From assembly GCA_964542985.1 (NCBI GenBank), contig CAZIWH010000016.1:1-30419 (forward strand): a stretch of 30,419 bases of DNA, written 5' to 3'. Positions 7,111 through 15,036 of this stretch are shown here, piece by piece. Numbering within the stretch: the first letter of the stretch is position 1; each line of letters opens with the position of its first letter. The notes beneath the pieces are model-generated. The model made no database searches, was not told where the DNA came from, and saw only the letters and a list, made by a program, of their open reading frames with translations. Made by a program: the position numbers and the translations under genes. The stretch is from QNYQ01 sp964542985. GTDB taxonomy: Archaea; Thermoproteota; Thermoprotei_A; Sulfolobales; Pyrodictiaceae.

Positions 7111-8337
7111 TCAGCCTTTTATCCAGCGCCAGAACCGGTAGAGCAAGTACCTCTTGTCCTCAAGCACGGCCAGGTCCATGGCCTCGCGATATACTTGGAT
7201 TATCCTGGGCAATACGGCGCTCCACGAGAACCTCTTCTGCGCTCTCTCAACAGCCTTGGCTGCTAGCCTGGCCCTGGCCTCATCGTCAGCAAGTAGGACC
7301 GCTATAGATTTAACAGCCTCATCCTCGTTTGCGACGAGCACACCTGAGTCATTGCCAGCCACGTCCTCCAGCCCGCAGCCACGGTATCCTACCACGGGTA
7401 CGGCAGACGCCATAGCCTCCAGGGCCGTTATGGAGAACGCCTCCATCTTCGACGTGGCGAAAAGTAGATCCGAGGCCCAGTAAACACGTCTCAGCTCACT
7501 ACGGCTCATAAACCCCTTGACTATGACACGGAGTGGCCCCCCATTATAGCGGGCAGCCTCCTCCAGAACCCTCTCCCGCAGTGGACCATCACCGATTATG
7601 AGCAGCACGACCTTCCGTCCAGCCTTCTCTGCGGCGGCCCGGACTATGCGCGGAGCAGTATGCACGGCCTTACGCTCAGTAAACCTCCCAATAACAGTGA
7701 CAACGCGCTCATTGGAGCCTATGCCTAGACTCCTTCTAGCCTCCTCGGCCTCCTCCGGCTCCGGTGGCCTCCACATGGAGACGTCTATAGCGTTCGGAAT
7801 TACATATATCATGCGGCCTCGGAGGCTCCTCCCAAGCACCTTTCTAGTATCCTCGGCCACGGCGCGACTGACCGCGATAAACGAGTCCACGCGCCACAAG
7901 CTCCTCCTGAGAAGCGGGAGACTCAGCCGGGCAGCACGGCTATGCCAGGAGAAGAAGGAGTGGTTCGTGGCTACCACGGGAACCCCGCGAATACCCCGCG
8001 AAAGGTTCGCAAGGGCCAGCCCGAGGGGACTATAGATGCTATGGACATGTGTTACATCGAAACCGACCTTCTTGTAAATACGATTAGCCTCTATCAGGCT
8101 TCCGGGCCCGAGGCTGATATGGGCTCGTTTGATGTAAACCAGGCCCCTCAGCCGGTAGACCGGGTAAGGCACCTTCTCAGCTCTATTCCACTTGTAGTGG
8201 CGGTAATCGTGGGTGAACACATGGGGCTCGTGGCCGAGTTTCAGTAAATTATAGGCTAGCTCGTGTATATGTGTCTCAATGCCGCCAACCTTCGGATAGT
8301 ACCAGTCCGATGCTAGCGCGATCTTAAGGCTCTCCAA
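7111..8337 (-). CDS. Glycosyltransferase family 4 (GT-B fold)
   Basis: A 408-residue retaining GT-B enzyme. The N-terminal acceptor domain begins with a GGIETHIHELA element, characteristic of the PigA/mannosyltransferase-like GT4 group. The donor domain contains VIPNAIDVSMWRP, VTVIGRFTERKA and the EX7E region (EAFSITALEAMASAVPVVGY). A predicted soluble or peripheral membrane protein, it would transfer a sugar from a nucleotide donor to a lipid or glycan. Start TTG 8337 overlaps the upstream flippase-like gene by 25 bp, so the two are probably translated together. Donor and acceptor cannot be read from the sequence. Confidence 0.93.
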   Translation of the reverse strand: MESLKIALASDWYYPKVGGIETHIHELAYNLLKLGHEPHVFTHDYRHYKWNRAEKVPYPVYRLRGLVYIKRAHISLGPGSLIEANRIYKKVGFDVTHVHSIYSPLGLALANLSRGIRGVPVVATNHSFFSWHSRAARLSLPLLRRSLWRVDSFIAVSRAVAEDTRKVLGRSLRGRMIYVIPNAIDVSMWRPPEPEEAEEARRSLGIGSNERVVTVIGRFTERKAVHTAPRIVRAAAEKAGRKVVLLIIGDGPLRERVLEEAARYNGGPLRVIVKGFMSRSELRRVYWASDLLFATSKMEAFSITALEAMASAVPVVGYRGCGLEDVAGNDSGVLVANEDEAVKSIAVLLADDEARARLAAKAVERAQKRFSWSAVLPRIIQVYREAMDLAVLEDKRYLLYRFWRWIKG

Positions 8338-9218
8338 GCCTGTTTGCCTCCGGCAAGCATCAGCGTCAATGCTCCAACAGCGGTACCGAGGGCATATGAT
8401 ATCAGCCTCTCTATTAGGGTTATCGCTAAGGCATCATCCGGAGCTATACCTAGCGCGGTCATAACAGCGGTAAGCCCACCCTCAACTATACCTAGCCCAC
8501 CAGGCGTAACAGCAAGCACACCTATAATGGCATAGAGCACGGAAATAGCTATAAACAAGGGGAAGGGCCTATGTACTCCCACGGCGCAAGCTATAAGGTA
8601 AAGGCGAGTAGCGTCCATGAGCCACACTGCAAATCCGAAGCCCGTAGCTATTGCAGTAAGTCGTGGATCACGTAGCATCTTCTTCAGCTCAGCGCTTTCT
8701 GCAGCTCCTATCGAGAGGTTTCTCTTTCGAAGCCTCTCTTCTAGAAACAGCATCAGTCGATCCCACATTTTATACACAGCCACAAGGCCTCCGATGATGA
8801 ACAGTGCGGCGGCTGCAAGTAAGCCAGCGTGACCGAAGGTTGATAGGCTGTATGCTATCGTAAAGAATATCAAGAAGACTATTGCTATAGCCTCAGTTAC
8901 ACGTTCATAAGCTATAGCATTAACCACTGTAGCCAGTGGTGACTTGGTTATACGTTGAATATAGAGGGCGCGGACAACCTCTCCGCCAGCCCTCGCTCCT
9001 GGGGTAATATTGTTAACAAAGATGTTCATTAAGTAGGATGCTGTAGCATGATAGAGTGTAAGCTTGTATCCAGTCCACTTCATAACAATCTTGATGCGGG
9101 CAGCGTAAATAACAACAGAGAAAAAGTAAACAGCTACAGCGAGAGCCACATACCTCTTATCCGACGACGCTACTATGTCCAGCGCTGTCCGCAGCCACTC
9201 CGGTATCAGGTGCAACAA
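8313..9218 (-). CDS. Flippase-like integral membrane protein (LPG synthase TM / UPF0104 / AglD-type family)
   Basis: A 301-residue protein with about seven or eight transmembrane helices. The family marks are present: NNITPGARAGGEVVRALYI in the first half and TPGGLGIVEGG near the C terminus. Members occur next to glycosyltransferases and are linked to lipid-linked sugar flipping or lipid modification in archaea and bacteria. It is the first gene of the leftward set GT4-deacetylase-methyltransferase. TTG 9218 and TTG 9215 are adjacent start choices. Its promoter probably lies in the AT-rich tail of the coiled-coil gene just upstream. Confidence 0.88.
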   Translation of the reverse strand: MLHLIPEWLRTALDIVASSDKRYVALAVAVYFFSVVIYAARIKIVMKWTGYKLTLYHATASYLMNIFVNNITPGARAGGEVVRALYIQRITKSPLATVVNAIAYERVTEAIAIVFLIFFTIAYSLSTFGHAGLLAAAALFIIGGLVAVYKMWDRLMLFLEERLRKRNLSIGAAESAELKKMLRDPRLTAIATGFGFAVWLMDATRLYLIACAVGVHRPFPLFIAISVLYAIIGVLAVTPGGLGIVEGGLTAVMTALGIAPDDALAITLIERLISYALGTAVGALTLMLAGGKQAWRALRSR

Positions 9219-9263
9219 AACGTGGCAGCCCCTTCCACCAGGCTGCCGTAAACATTATCGATG

Positions 9264-9686
9264 CTATATCTTTATTATCAGATACTTCGGTACACCGTCG
9301 TAGAGCACGGCTATTATCCTCGCCTCTATATCGGCCTCAGCGAGCTTCTCCAGATCTCTCCTTATGCTCTGAAGCCTGGCTATCTTAGTGTTAATGTATT
9401 CTGCCAGCTCCTCCATGGTTTTGAGCTCTCTCTCAGCAGACGGATTGATTAGTATAGTGACCTTATCAAGGGTTATAATGGTCTCGGAGGGTGTACTCAC
9501 ATTAGCCTCCTTACCCACGAGGGAGAGTATGAGGCTTCGCAGCTTCTTATCCTGCTCACTCTTAGCACGTAGATCCTCAATCATCCTCAGCAGTTCGCCG
9601 AGCTTCTTGCGCAGGTCGGTGAGCTGCGCGTCAATATAGGCGAGCAGCTCCTTGGGTGTGCTGAATTCTCTAAGCCCTATCTCCAT
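9264..9686 (-). CDS. Coiled-coil protein of unknown function
   Basis: I do not recognise the family. The 140-residue product is highly charged. Residues about 10-55 form a helical, heptad-like segment (LRKKLGELLRMIEDLRAK). A beta-rich middle follows (ETIITLDKVTILI), then a second helical segment (ELAEYINTKIARLQSIRRDLEKLA) and a short hydrophobic beta-like tail (VPKYLIIKI). No signal peptide or membrane helix is visible. ATG 9686 is preferred over GTG 9695 because AAGGTG sits six bases before it and a TATA-like stretch at 9742-9751 gives a leader of about 35 bases. It lies between the surface-protein gene and the glycan cluster on the same strand. A structural or scaffold role is only a guess. 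Confidence 0.7.
   Translation of the reverse strand: MEIGLREFSTPKELLAYIDAQLTDLRKKLGELLRMIEDLRAKSEQDKKLRSLILSLVGKEANVSTPSETIITLDKVTILINPSAERELKTMEELAEYINTKIARLQSIRRDLEKLAEADIEARIIAVLYDGVPKYLIIKI
9268..9281 (-). promoter_or_regulatory. TATA-like element for the glycan cluster
   Basis: On the minus strand this reads TGATAATAAAGATA, an AT-rich stretch about 55 bp upstream of the TTG start of the flippase-like gene. It coincides with the final codons of the coiled-coil gene (residues YLIIKI). A TATA box here would initiate near 9248. Supported by composition and position only. Confidence 0.4.
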
Positions 9687-9741
9687 GGCGCCCACCTTTT
9701 CAGTGGCCCCGATTACCCAGGAGAAGCCGCATTTTGGAGCG

Positions 9742-9751
9742 TTAAAAATAG
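9742..9751 (-). promoter_or_regulatory. TATA-like element for the coiled-coil gene
   Basis: The minus strand reads CTATTTTTAA in the 131-bp gap between the surface-protein stop and the coiled-coil start. Initiation about 25 bp downstream, near 9721, leaves a short leader containing AAGGTGG before the ATG at 9686. Confidence 0.5.
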
Positions 9752-9817
9752 TAGGCTGCGCGAGAAACGGGTAGGCAGCACTCTAGGTATGGGAACAAAC
9801 ACTTGGACTTATGGTTG

Positions 9818-12800
9818 CTAGAACTCCTCCTCGGTGGCGAACTTCTCTAGCACTTTCTTGAAGTATAGCCTTATTATTACTATCATCACTATTGCGAATA
9901 CTATTATAGCAATTATATTAATGTATCTCATAATTATTGTTAACGGTAATGGGGTCATCACGATAGATAGTTGCATGTTCCTTAGTAGGTTGACTGTCAT
10001 GCATTTCGGCTTGTATCCGGCAGCCTTTATGCATACCTCGTACTCGCCTAACGGTAGACGGTAGACAGCGCTGCCATCAGCGTTTGATATCGTTGTAGCG
10101 GCATACTTAACGTTTATACCCGTCATTGTTACGGTTGCGCCCGGCAAAGGCTTACCGATATCATTCACTATGTATACCGTTAGCTTGTAGAACTCGCGCT
10201 TGTAAAGTATAATTAGAGGCTTCTTTGAAGGCAATAGTTTCCTCTCATACCTTGGGTAGCGCTTATTCTCGGATATCAGTGTGAAGTTAGAGCCTTTGTA
10301 AAGCAATGGTACTCTTATCTTGCCAACTTTTCCCTTAGGTATAACAGTGTAGCGTGAACCATCTATGTAGACTATAACGTTGTCTATTAGCTGCCCATTA
10401 GGTGAATAAGGATCTCTTATTGTTATATTAACGTATTCTCTGATTTTCTTTACTATAGCCTTGAATGTAGTATCGCCTTTGAGTAGGCTGACCCATGCCT
10501 TGACAATACTGTACATTCTTAGAGTAGTATTTGGTATTGGTGTTGGCTCTATGGACACTAGGTAGCGGCCGCGGATTAAGCTAAACTTGGCTATAGCTTT
10601 ATTTTTGGCAGCAGCTATGGGGGCCTTGCTCTCATTAGTGTAGACTGTTATTGTGGCGTTTATTGGGTTACCCTTCATGTCGAGAACGTATACTGATAGA
10701 GTGTAGAGCTTCGGCACAAGCTTTATGTATACATATGTCTTGGTGCCGTTTATTGATATTATCTTGCTAGCCATGCTGTAGAAAGGTGCATAGTTTTTCT
10801 CGGGAGACCGAGGCTCCACTATTATTCCTGCGGGGCCGCGGTAGAGAGTCTTTATGTCAAGCTTGATGGGCTTACCTCTAATTGGAGCACCCACCGTTGT
10901 CTGGTAGAGTCGTGTGCCGTTCCTCGTGACAAGCTGTACATTTAGAACATCGTTGGGCGTGGGTGTGTAGTCAGAGCCTATCTCTACTATAATGTCGGCT
11001 GGCTTCCTAGCAACCATTATTGTTACATTCTCGTTTGCGCGGACTATTATCTCGCCCTGGTATGGGTAGTAGTATAGTCCCGTTGGGTCTGTTACGGTCA
11101 CATTGTAGACTCCTGGCTTGAGCTGCAAGATTACTGGCCTGCCCTGGTACATAAAGCTGGTATAGTAATTGTAGGTCCTTGACACGATAGTCACATTAAG
11201 CGAGGTCAATGGCACGCTCTCGTTATACGAGTCAAGAACCGTCAGTTTAATGTTAAACCTCTTTAATGGGACAGTCACATGTAGCATTGCATCGTTGCAT
11301 GTGAATGCTGCATAGACGGGGACGTGAAGCTTGTCAAGCGGCACTATGTTGGTGGCGAGCCTGCCGCCGGGTATACAGGGAACCACAGCATTGCCGTTGA
11401 GGCCCTCTGTCATGCCCTTGAGCAGGGTTAGTGTTGCCCCATCATAAGGCAGTGTGAGTGTGTATTTTACGCGGAATCTCTTCAACGGCCTTCCCAGTTC
11501 ATCGACTACTCTCAGCGTTGATGTGCTTAACATTATCTGTTTTATGCTTGTTATTGGAGTCGCTTGTGGTAGTCCGGTTACGGCTAACACGCCGACAGAG
11601 AGCCCTACTGCCAGCGTTCCGTTGACTAACGCAACCCCAGTAGCTTTGTAGCCTGTAACGATGTAGGGCTTCCCATCACTCCTAGCTAGTGGTACAAAGA
11701 GCTGTGCGGCATACGCTAGACGGTCTAAGGCAAGATTCCCCGAACTCGACACTGCTGCAAGCAGGTAGCTGTTGCCACTACGGAGCACAGCGAGGCCAAC
11801 GGGCTTCCCGGCTACGGTGCTCGTCCATACTAGCTCGTAGGTGTTATTAACTAGTCTCAGCACATAGTAGACTCCATTGTCTACGGCTACGGTTAGAGTC
11901 CCTGCATCATCACTTACGGTCGCTTCAAGAGCCGGGCCTCCGGTATAGTAGTAGCGCCAGAGGTTGTAGAGCGGGGCCAGCGTTGTAGCATTAAATGCCA
12001 GCACCACTATTGAGGGCGCGTCGAGCGCCAGCGGTCCTATAGCGATGCTCGGGCTGCTGACAACTACATAGAGTATGTTGTTGTGCATAAACGCTGTCAG
12101 TATATCGAACTTAGGCGAAGTTACGTTAACGGGGAAGCTCTTGAGCCTAATGGTGTAGGTACTGTTGTAAGGCTCGGCTAGAAGTAGACGATATTGTGTT
12201 ATCGACACTGGGCAGGAGGGGGCTAGCGTTGCGTTGTTCAGCAGCAGTGGCTTGGAGAGAATGTAGCCCGTAGTAGTCTTGGTTACCATGCTATGTTTCA
12301 GCGTGAAGTAGTAGCAGCGACCGTAGGCGCTAACATAAAGCTGTGTAGTAGGGTTGAGCCCGGCTGGCACCTTTACACTGAAGTTACCGTTGCTACCAGT
12401 AACCGTCTCGGATAGCACCATGCCCTGGGCTGGAAGGTAGACGTAGAGCTTGGTGCCACTTAGCGGCTGAGTGGTGTTCTTGTTAAGCACCTCGATGACT
12501 CCCCGTAGCTCTACTGTACGAATAGCGGTGTTGGCGACTTTCGCCACTACTATGGCCTTGCCGCTATAGTCCAGTACGCCGTCAGCATTGTAAACTGGGT
12601 AGAGGCTTAGTGGCGTCAAGTGCTCCTTCCTGGAGGGCAGTAGGTCGCCTATCCTTAGCCTAGCCTCGTACCAGCCCAGCTTGCCGGGCATGATAGCGTA
12701 AAGGGTGCCCCCCTGAAACGTTGTGAATACAACCAGAGTTCTGTTGAGGAAGGCCATTCTTGTTGGCGGCTCGGGTACAGCAAAGCTTGTAACAACGCCA

Positions 12801-13168
12801 CTACCCACCTTGTAGATGTCGATAGTGCCGTCGGCGTAAGCGAGGCCTATGAGCTTGGGCTCTGTGATGCTGTCCACAGTAAACAGGGAGAGATCCTTGT
12901 CTGTGAATAGTTGGAAGAGTTCATGAGGGGTTGGGAGCAATGTGTTGTTGTAGAATCTTAGCCCAATTATTGTTGCGCTTGAACTGTTTTCGCCTGCTAC
13001 GATTAATGTATGGCTATTTGCTATAATCTCCCTTATACTTATATTACTATAGAGTATAGTTGCTATGGGGGGCCTAGCTTGTGCGGATGCTGTAGCCGAG
13101 GCTGTCAGCAGCAAAGCCACCATAGAGGCTATTAGCAGCACTACAGCCTTCTCCCTCAAGGCGGCCAT
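9818..13168 (-). CDS. Large secreted, membrane-anchored surface protein with carboxypeptidase-regulatory-like domains
   Basis: A 1116-residue protein with a Sec-type signal peptide (residues 1 to about 31, ending TASAQA), a large extracellular part, one transmembrane helix near 1079-1099 and a short charged cytoplasmic tail ending ATEEEF. The N-terminal half looks like a beta-propeller of repeated beta-strand blades (about 35-225 and 340-545). A carboxypeptidase-regulatory-like domain is inserted near 225-300, with PLSGTKLYVY and GSNGNFSVKV. Several Ig-like or carboxypeptidase-regulatory repeats follow, the last (GKPLPGATVTM, NADGSAVYRLPLGEYEV) close to the membrane. By eye I count over 20 N-X-S/T sequons. 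It is divergent from the pilus ATPase. I assign no enzymatic role; adhesin, S-layer-associated or receptor functions are all possible. Confidence 0.85.
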   Translation of the reverse strand: MAALREKAVVLLIASMVALLLTASATASAQARPPIATILYSNISIREIIANSHTLIVAGENSSSATIIGLRFYNNTLLPTPHELFQLFTDKDLSLFTVDSITEPKLIGLAYADGTIDIYKVGSGVVTSFAVPEPPTRMAFLNRTLVVFTTFQGGTLYAIMPGKLGWYEARLRIGDLLPSRKEHLTPLSLYPVYNADGVLDYSGKAIVVAKVANTAIRTVELRGVIEVLNKNTTQPLSGTKLYVYLPAQGMVLSETVTGSNGNFSVKVPAGLNPTTQLYVSAYGRCYYFTLKHSMVTKTTTGYILSKPLLLNNATLAPSCPVSITQYRLLLAEPYNSTYTIRLKSFPVNVTSPKFDILTAFMHNNILYVVVSSPSIAIGPLALDAPSIVVLAFNATTLAPLYNLWRYYYTGGPALEATVSDDAGTLTVAVDNGVYYVLRLVNNTYELVWTSTVAGKPVGLAVLRSGNSYLLAAVSSSGNLALDRLAYAAQLFVPLARSDGKPYIVTGYKATGVALVNGTLAVGLSVGVLAVTGLPQATPITSIKQIMLSTSTLRVVDELGRPLKRFRVKYTLTLPYDGATLTLLKGMTEGLNGNAVVPCIPGGRLATNIVPLDKLHVPVYAAFTCNDAMLHVTVPLKRFNIKLTVLDSYNESVPLTSLNVTIVSRTYNYYTSFMYQGRPVILQLKPGVYNVTVTDPTGLYYYPYQGEIIVRANENVTIMVARKPADIIVEIGSDYTPTPNDVLNVQLVTRNGTRLYQTTVGAPIRGKPIKLDIKTLYRGPAGIIVEPRSPEKNYAPFYSMASKIISINGTKTYVYIKLVPKLYTLSVYVLDMKGNPINATITVYTNESKAPIAAAKNKAIAKFSLIRGRYLVSIEPTPIPNTTLRMYSIVKAWVSLLKGDTTFKAIVKKIREYVNITIRDPYSPNGQLIDNVIVYIDGSRYTVIPKGKVGKIRVPLLYKGSNFTLISENKRYPRYERKLLPSKKPLIILYKREFYKLTVYIVNDIGKPLPGATVTMTGINVKYAATTISNADGSAVYRLPLGEYEVCIKAAGYKPKCMTVNLLRNMQLSIVMTPLPLTIIMRYINIIAIIVFAIVMIVIIRLYFKKVLEKFATEEEF

Positions 13169-13204
13169 CCCTCGGTAATGATGGGCTATGGAGGCCTTGA
13201 GCCA

Positions 13205-13263
13205 GTTATAAGAGTTTTATTTTAAGGTGCAATGCAGAGTACAGGGACTTGAGAGTATTAAGG
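13205..13263. promoter_or_regulatory. Divergent promoter region, surface protein / pilus ATPase
   Basis: The 153-bp gap between the divergent genes has an AT-rich core. On the minus strand CTTATAAC (13205-13212) is a good TATA box about 40 bp before the surface-protein ATG, predicting a leader of roughly 14 bases. On the plus strand both TTTTATTTTAA (13215-13225) and TATTAAGG (13256-13263) could serve the ATPase gene; the second gives the more usual short leader. Confidence 0.5.
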
Positions 13264-13321
13264 CCCTACTCTTCAGCTCTGCTTGAGGTAGGCTACGGGT
13301 GCTAGAGAGGGAAGAGATGTC

Positions 13322-14998
13322 ATGAAGCTCAAGCTGCGGCTGAGACGCAGTAAGAAGCAAACGGCGGGGGAGGCTGAGGAGGAACCCGTGGAGAAGGCTG
13401 GCCGTAAGATCACCATGGAGGCTGTATCAGTATCGCCGGTATTCGTCGCAGTGTCAGCTGCGAAGCCTCTCAGCCTGAGAGAATACGAGGAGGTGGAGTC
13501 CTATCCCCTCGAGGAACCCTGGGTCTACGCAAGGATACTTAGGCACAAGAAGACAAGCGAGTACATATACTATGTTTACGAGATAGGCTTGTCTGGGAAG
13601 GAGCGTGAGCTCTACTCCCAGATAATGGATGCACTCTACTGGGAGATACAGCCCCCGCCCAGCGACGTGGACGCGATTACATACTTCTACAAGGAGGCTC
13701 GGAGGATAGTCCGTACCTTTCAGATTAGACTCGGCCGCACCCCCGGCATATCCTGGAGAAAGATACTCTACTATGTAACCCGTGACGCTGTAGGCTTCGG
13801 GCCCATAGACCCCTTGATGAAGGATCCTGAGATAGAGGACATATCTTGTAATGGTGTACGTAAACCCATATTCGTCTGGCACCGCCGTTACGAGTACATC
13901 AAAACCAATATAGTCTTTGAGCGTGACGACGAGCTTGATAACCTTGTTGTTAAGCTCGCCCATATGGGTGGTAAGCACATATCCGTCGCGTTCCCCGTCG
14001 TGGATGCCATACTCCCCGGCGGCCACCGTCTAGCAGCTACATATAGGCGTGAAGTGACTACGGGGGGCAGTAGCTTCACTATCCGTAAGTTCCGTGAGGA
14101 TCCGCTCACCGTGGTAGACATGATAATGGGTAACACGCTGAGCCCCGAGGTGGCGGCCTACTATTGGATACTCATGGAGCATAAGAGGCCTGGCATGGTT
14201 ATGGGTGTGACTGGCTCGGGTAAGACCACTACGCTCAACGCCCTCCTAACGATGCTCAAGCCATCCGTGAAAGTTGTAACTATCGAAGATACGCCTGAGC
14301 TAAAGCTGCCGCTCGAGAACTGGGTTCAGCTCATACCTAGGATGAGCTACGGTTTCGGCGCCGAGGGCAAGAACGAGATAACGCTCTACGACTTGATAAG
14401 AATAAGCCTGCGATACCGTCCAGACATCATCGTAGTCGGTGAGGTGCGTGGCGAGGAGGCGTATGTGCTGTTCCAAGCAATAGCTACCGGCCACGGAGGC
14501 ATGACCACGCTCCACGCGGAGAACATAGATGCTGCCGCGAAGAGGCTCACTAGCCCGCCTATGAACATTCCGAAGGGCTACATACCGCTTATGAATTTCG
14601 CCCTACTTATACGCCGTGTAGAGATAGTTGACAGGGAGACCAAGCGTAGCCGCGTAGTACGCAGGATCACCTACACCTGGGAGATAAAGGACTTCGGCGA
14701 ATACGTCCCAGTACACAAGTGGAACGCCTACACGGATGAGCATGAGGTGTACTATGAGAAGAGCTTCCTCCTCAAACATATAATGGATCTTGTGGGGTGG
14801 ACTGAGGACGAGCTACGTAACGAGATAGAACGCCGCTCCACTGTAATGAGGTGGCTTGCCGCCAAGAACCTGCGCAGCTACAAGGACGTTGCGAGGGTTG
14901 TTAGAGAGTATTATCAGAACCCGTTGCGGGTCTATAACCGGGCGGTCAAGGAGCTCAGTGAGCTAAAGGGTGTTACCGCGGGCCGCTCCCTGCTCTAG
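13322..14998 (+). CDS. Type IV pilus / type II secretion-like assembly ATPase (VirB11/GspE/ArlI superfamily)
   Basis: A 558-residue secretion-superfamily hexameric ATPase. The N terminus is basic and then variable (1-60). The N-terminal domain carries GFGPIDPLMKDPEIEDISCNG (157-177). The motor domain has Walker A GVTGSGKT (295-302), an acidic Asp-box region (TIEDTPEL, 320-327), Walker B around DIIVVGE (368-374) and a His box GHGGMTTLHAE (390-400). A C-terminal extension of about 100 residues follows. It powers assembly of archaeal type IV pili, an archaellum or related filaments on the inner face of the membrane. The TadC-like partner starts 38 bp downstream. No pilin or prepilin peptidase gene is in the window, so the filament type is unknown. 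I prefer a pilus because no other archaellum genes are nearby. Confidence 0.93.
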   Translation: MKLKLRLRRSKKQTAGEAEEEPVEKAGRKITMEAVSVSPVFVAVSAAKPLSLREYEEVESYPLEEPWVYARILRHKKTSEYIYYVYEIGLSGKERELYSQIMDALYWEIQPPPSDVDAITYFYKEARRIVRTFQIRLGRTPGISWRKILYYVTRDAVGFGPIDPLMKDPEIEDISCNGVRKPIFVWHRRYEYIKTNIVFERDDELDNLVVKLAHMGGKHISVAFPVVDAILPGGHRLAATYRREVTTGGSSFTIRKFREDPLTVVDMIMGNTLSPEVAAYYWILMEHKRPGMVMGVTGSGKTTTLNALLTMLKPSVKVVTIEDTPELKLPLENWVQLIPRMSYGFGAEGKNEITLYDLIRISLRYRPDIIVVGEVRGEEAYVLFQAIATGHGGMTTLHAENIDAAAKRLTSPPMNIPKGYIPLMNFALLIRRVEIVDRETKRSRVVRRITYTWEIKDFGEYVPVHKWNAYTDEHEVYYEKSFLLKHIMDLVGWTEDELRNEIERRSTVMRWLAAKNLRSYKDVARVVREYYQNPLRVYNRAVKELSELKGVTAGRSLL

Positions 14999-15036
14999 CC
15001 CTAAAGATTCGCAGAGACTGTGGCAAGGGTGAGGCT

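Noticed and set aside
9834..10064. Hydrophobic plus-strand frame opposite the end of the surface-protein gene
   Set aside because: It is the antisense of the transmembrane helix and tail region of the surface protein and has no family features or ribosome-binding site.
13088..13168. Surface protein as a giant pilin
   Set aside because: The N terminus is an ordinary Sec signal with a TASAQA-type cleavage site, not a class III prepilin signal.
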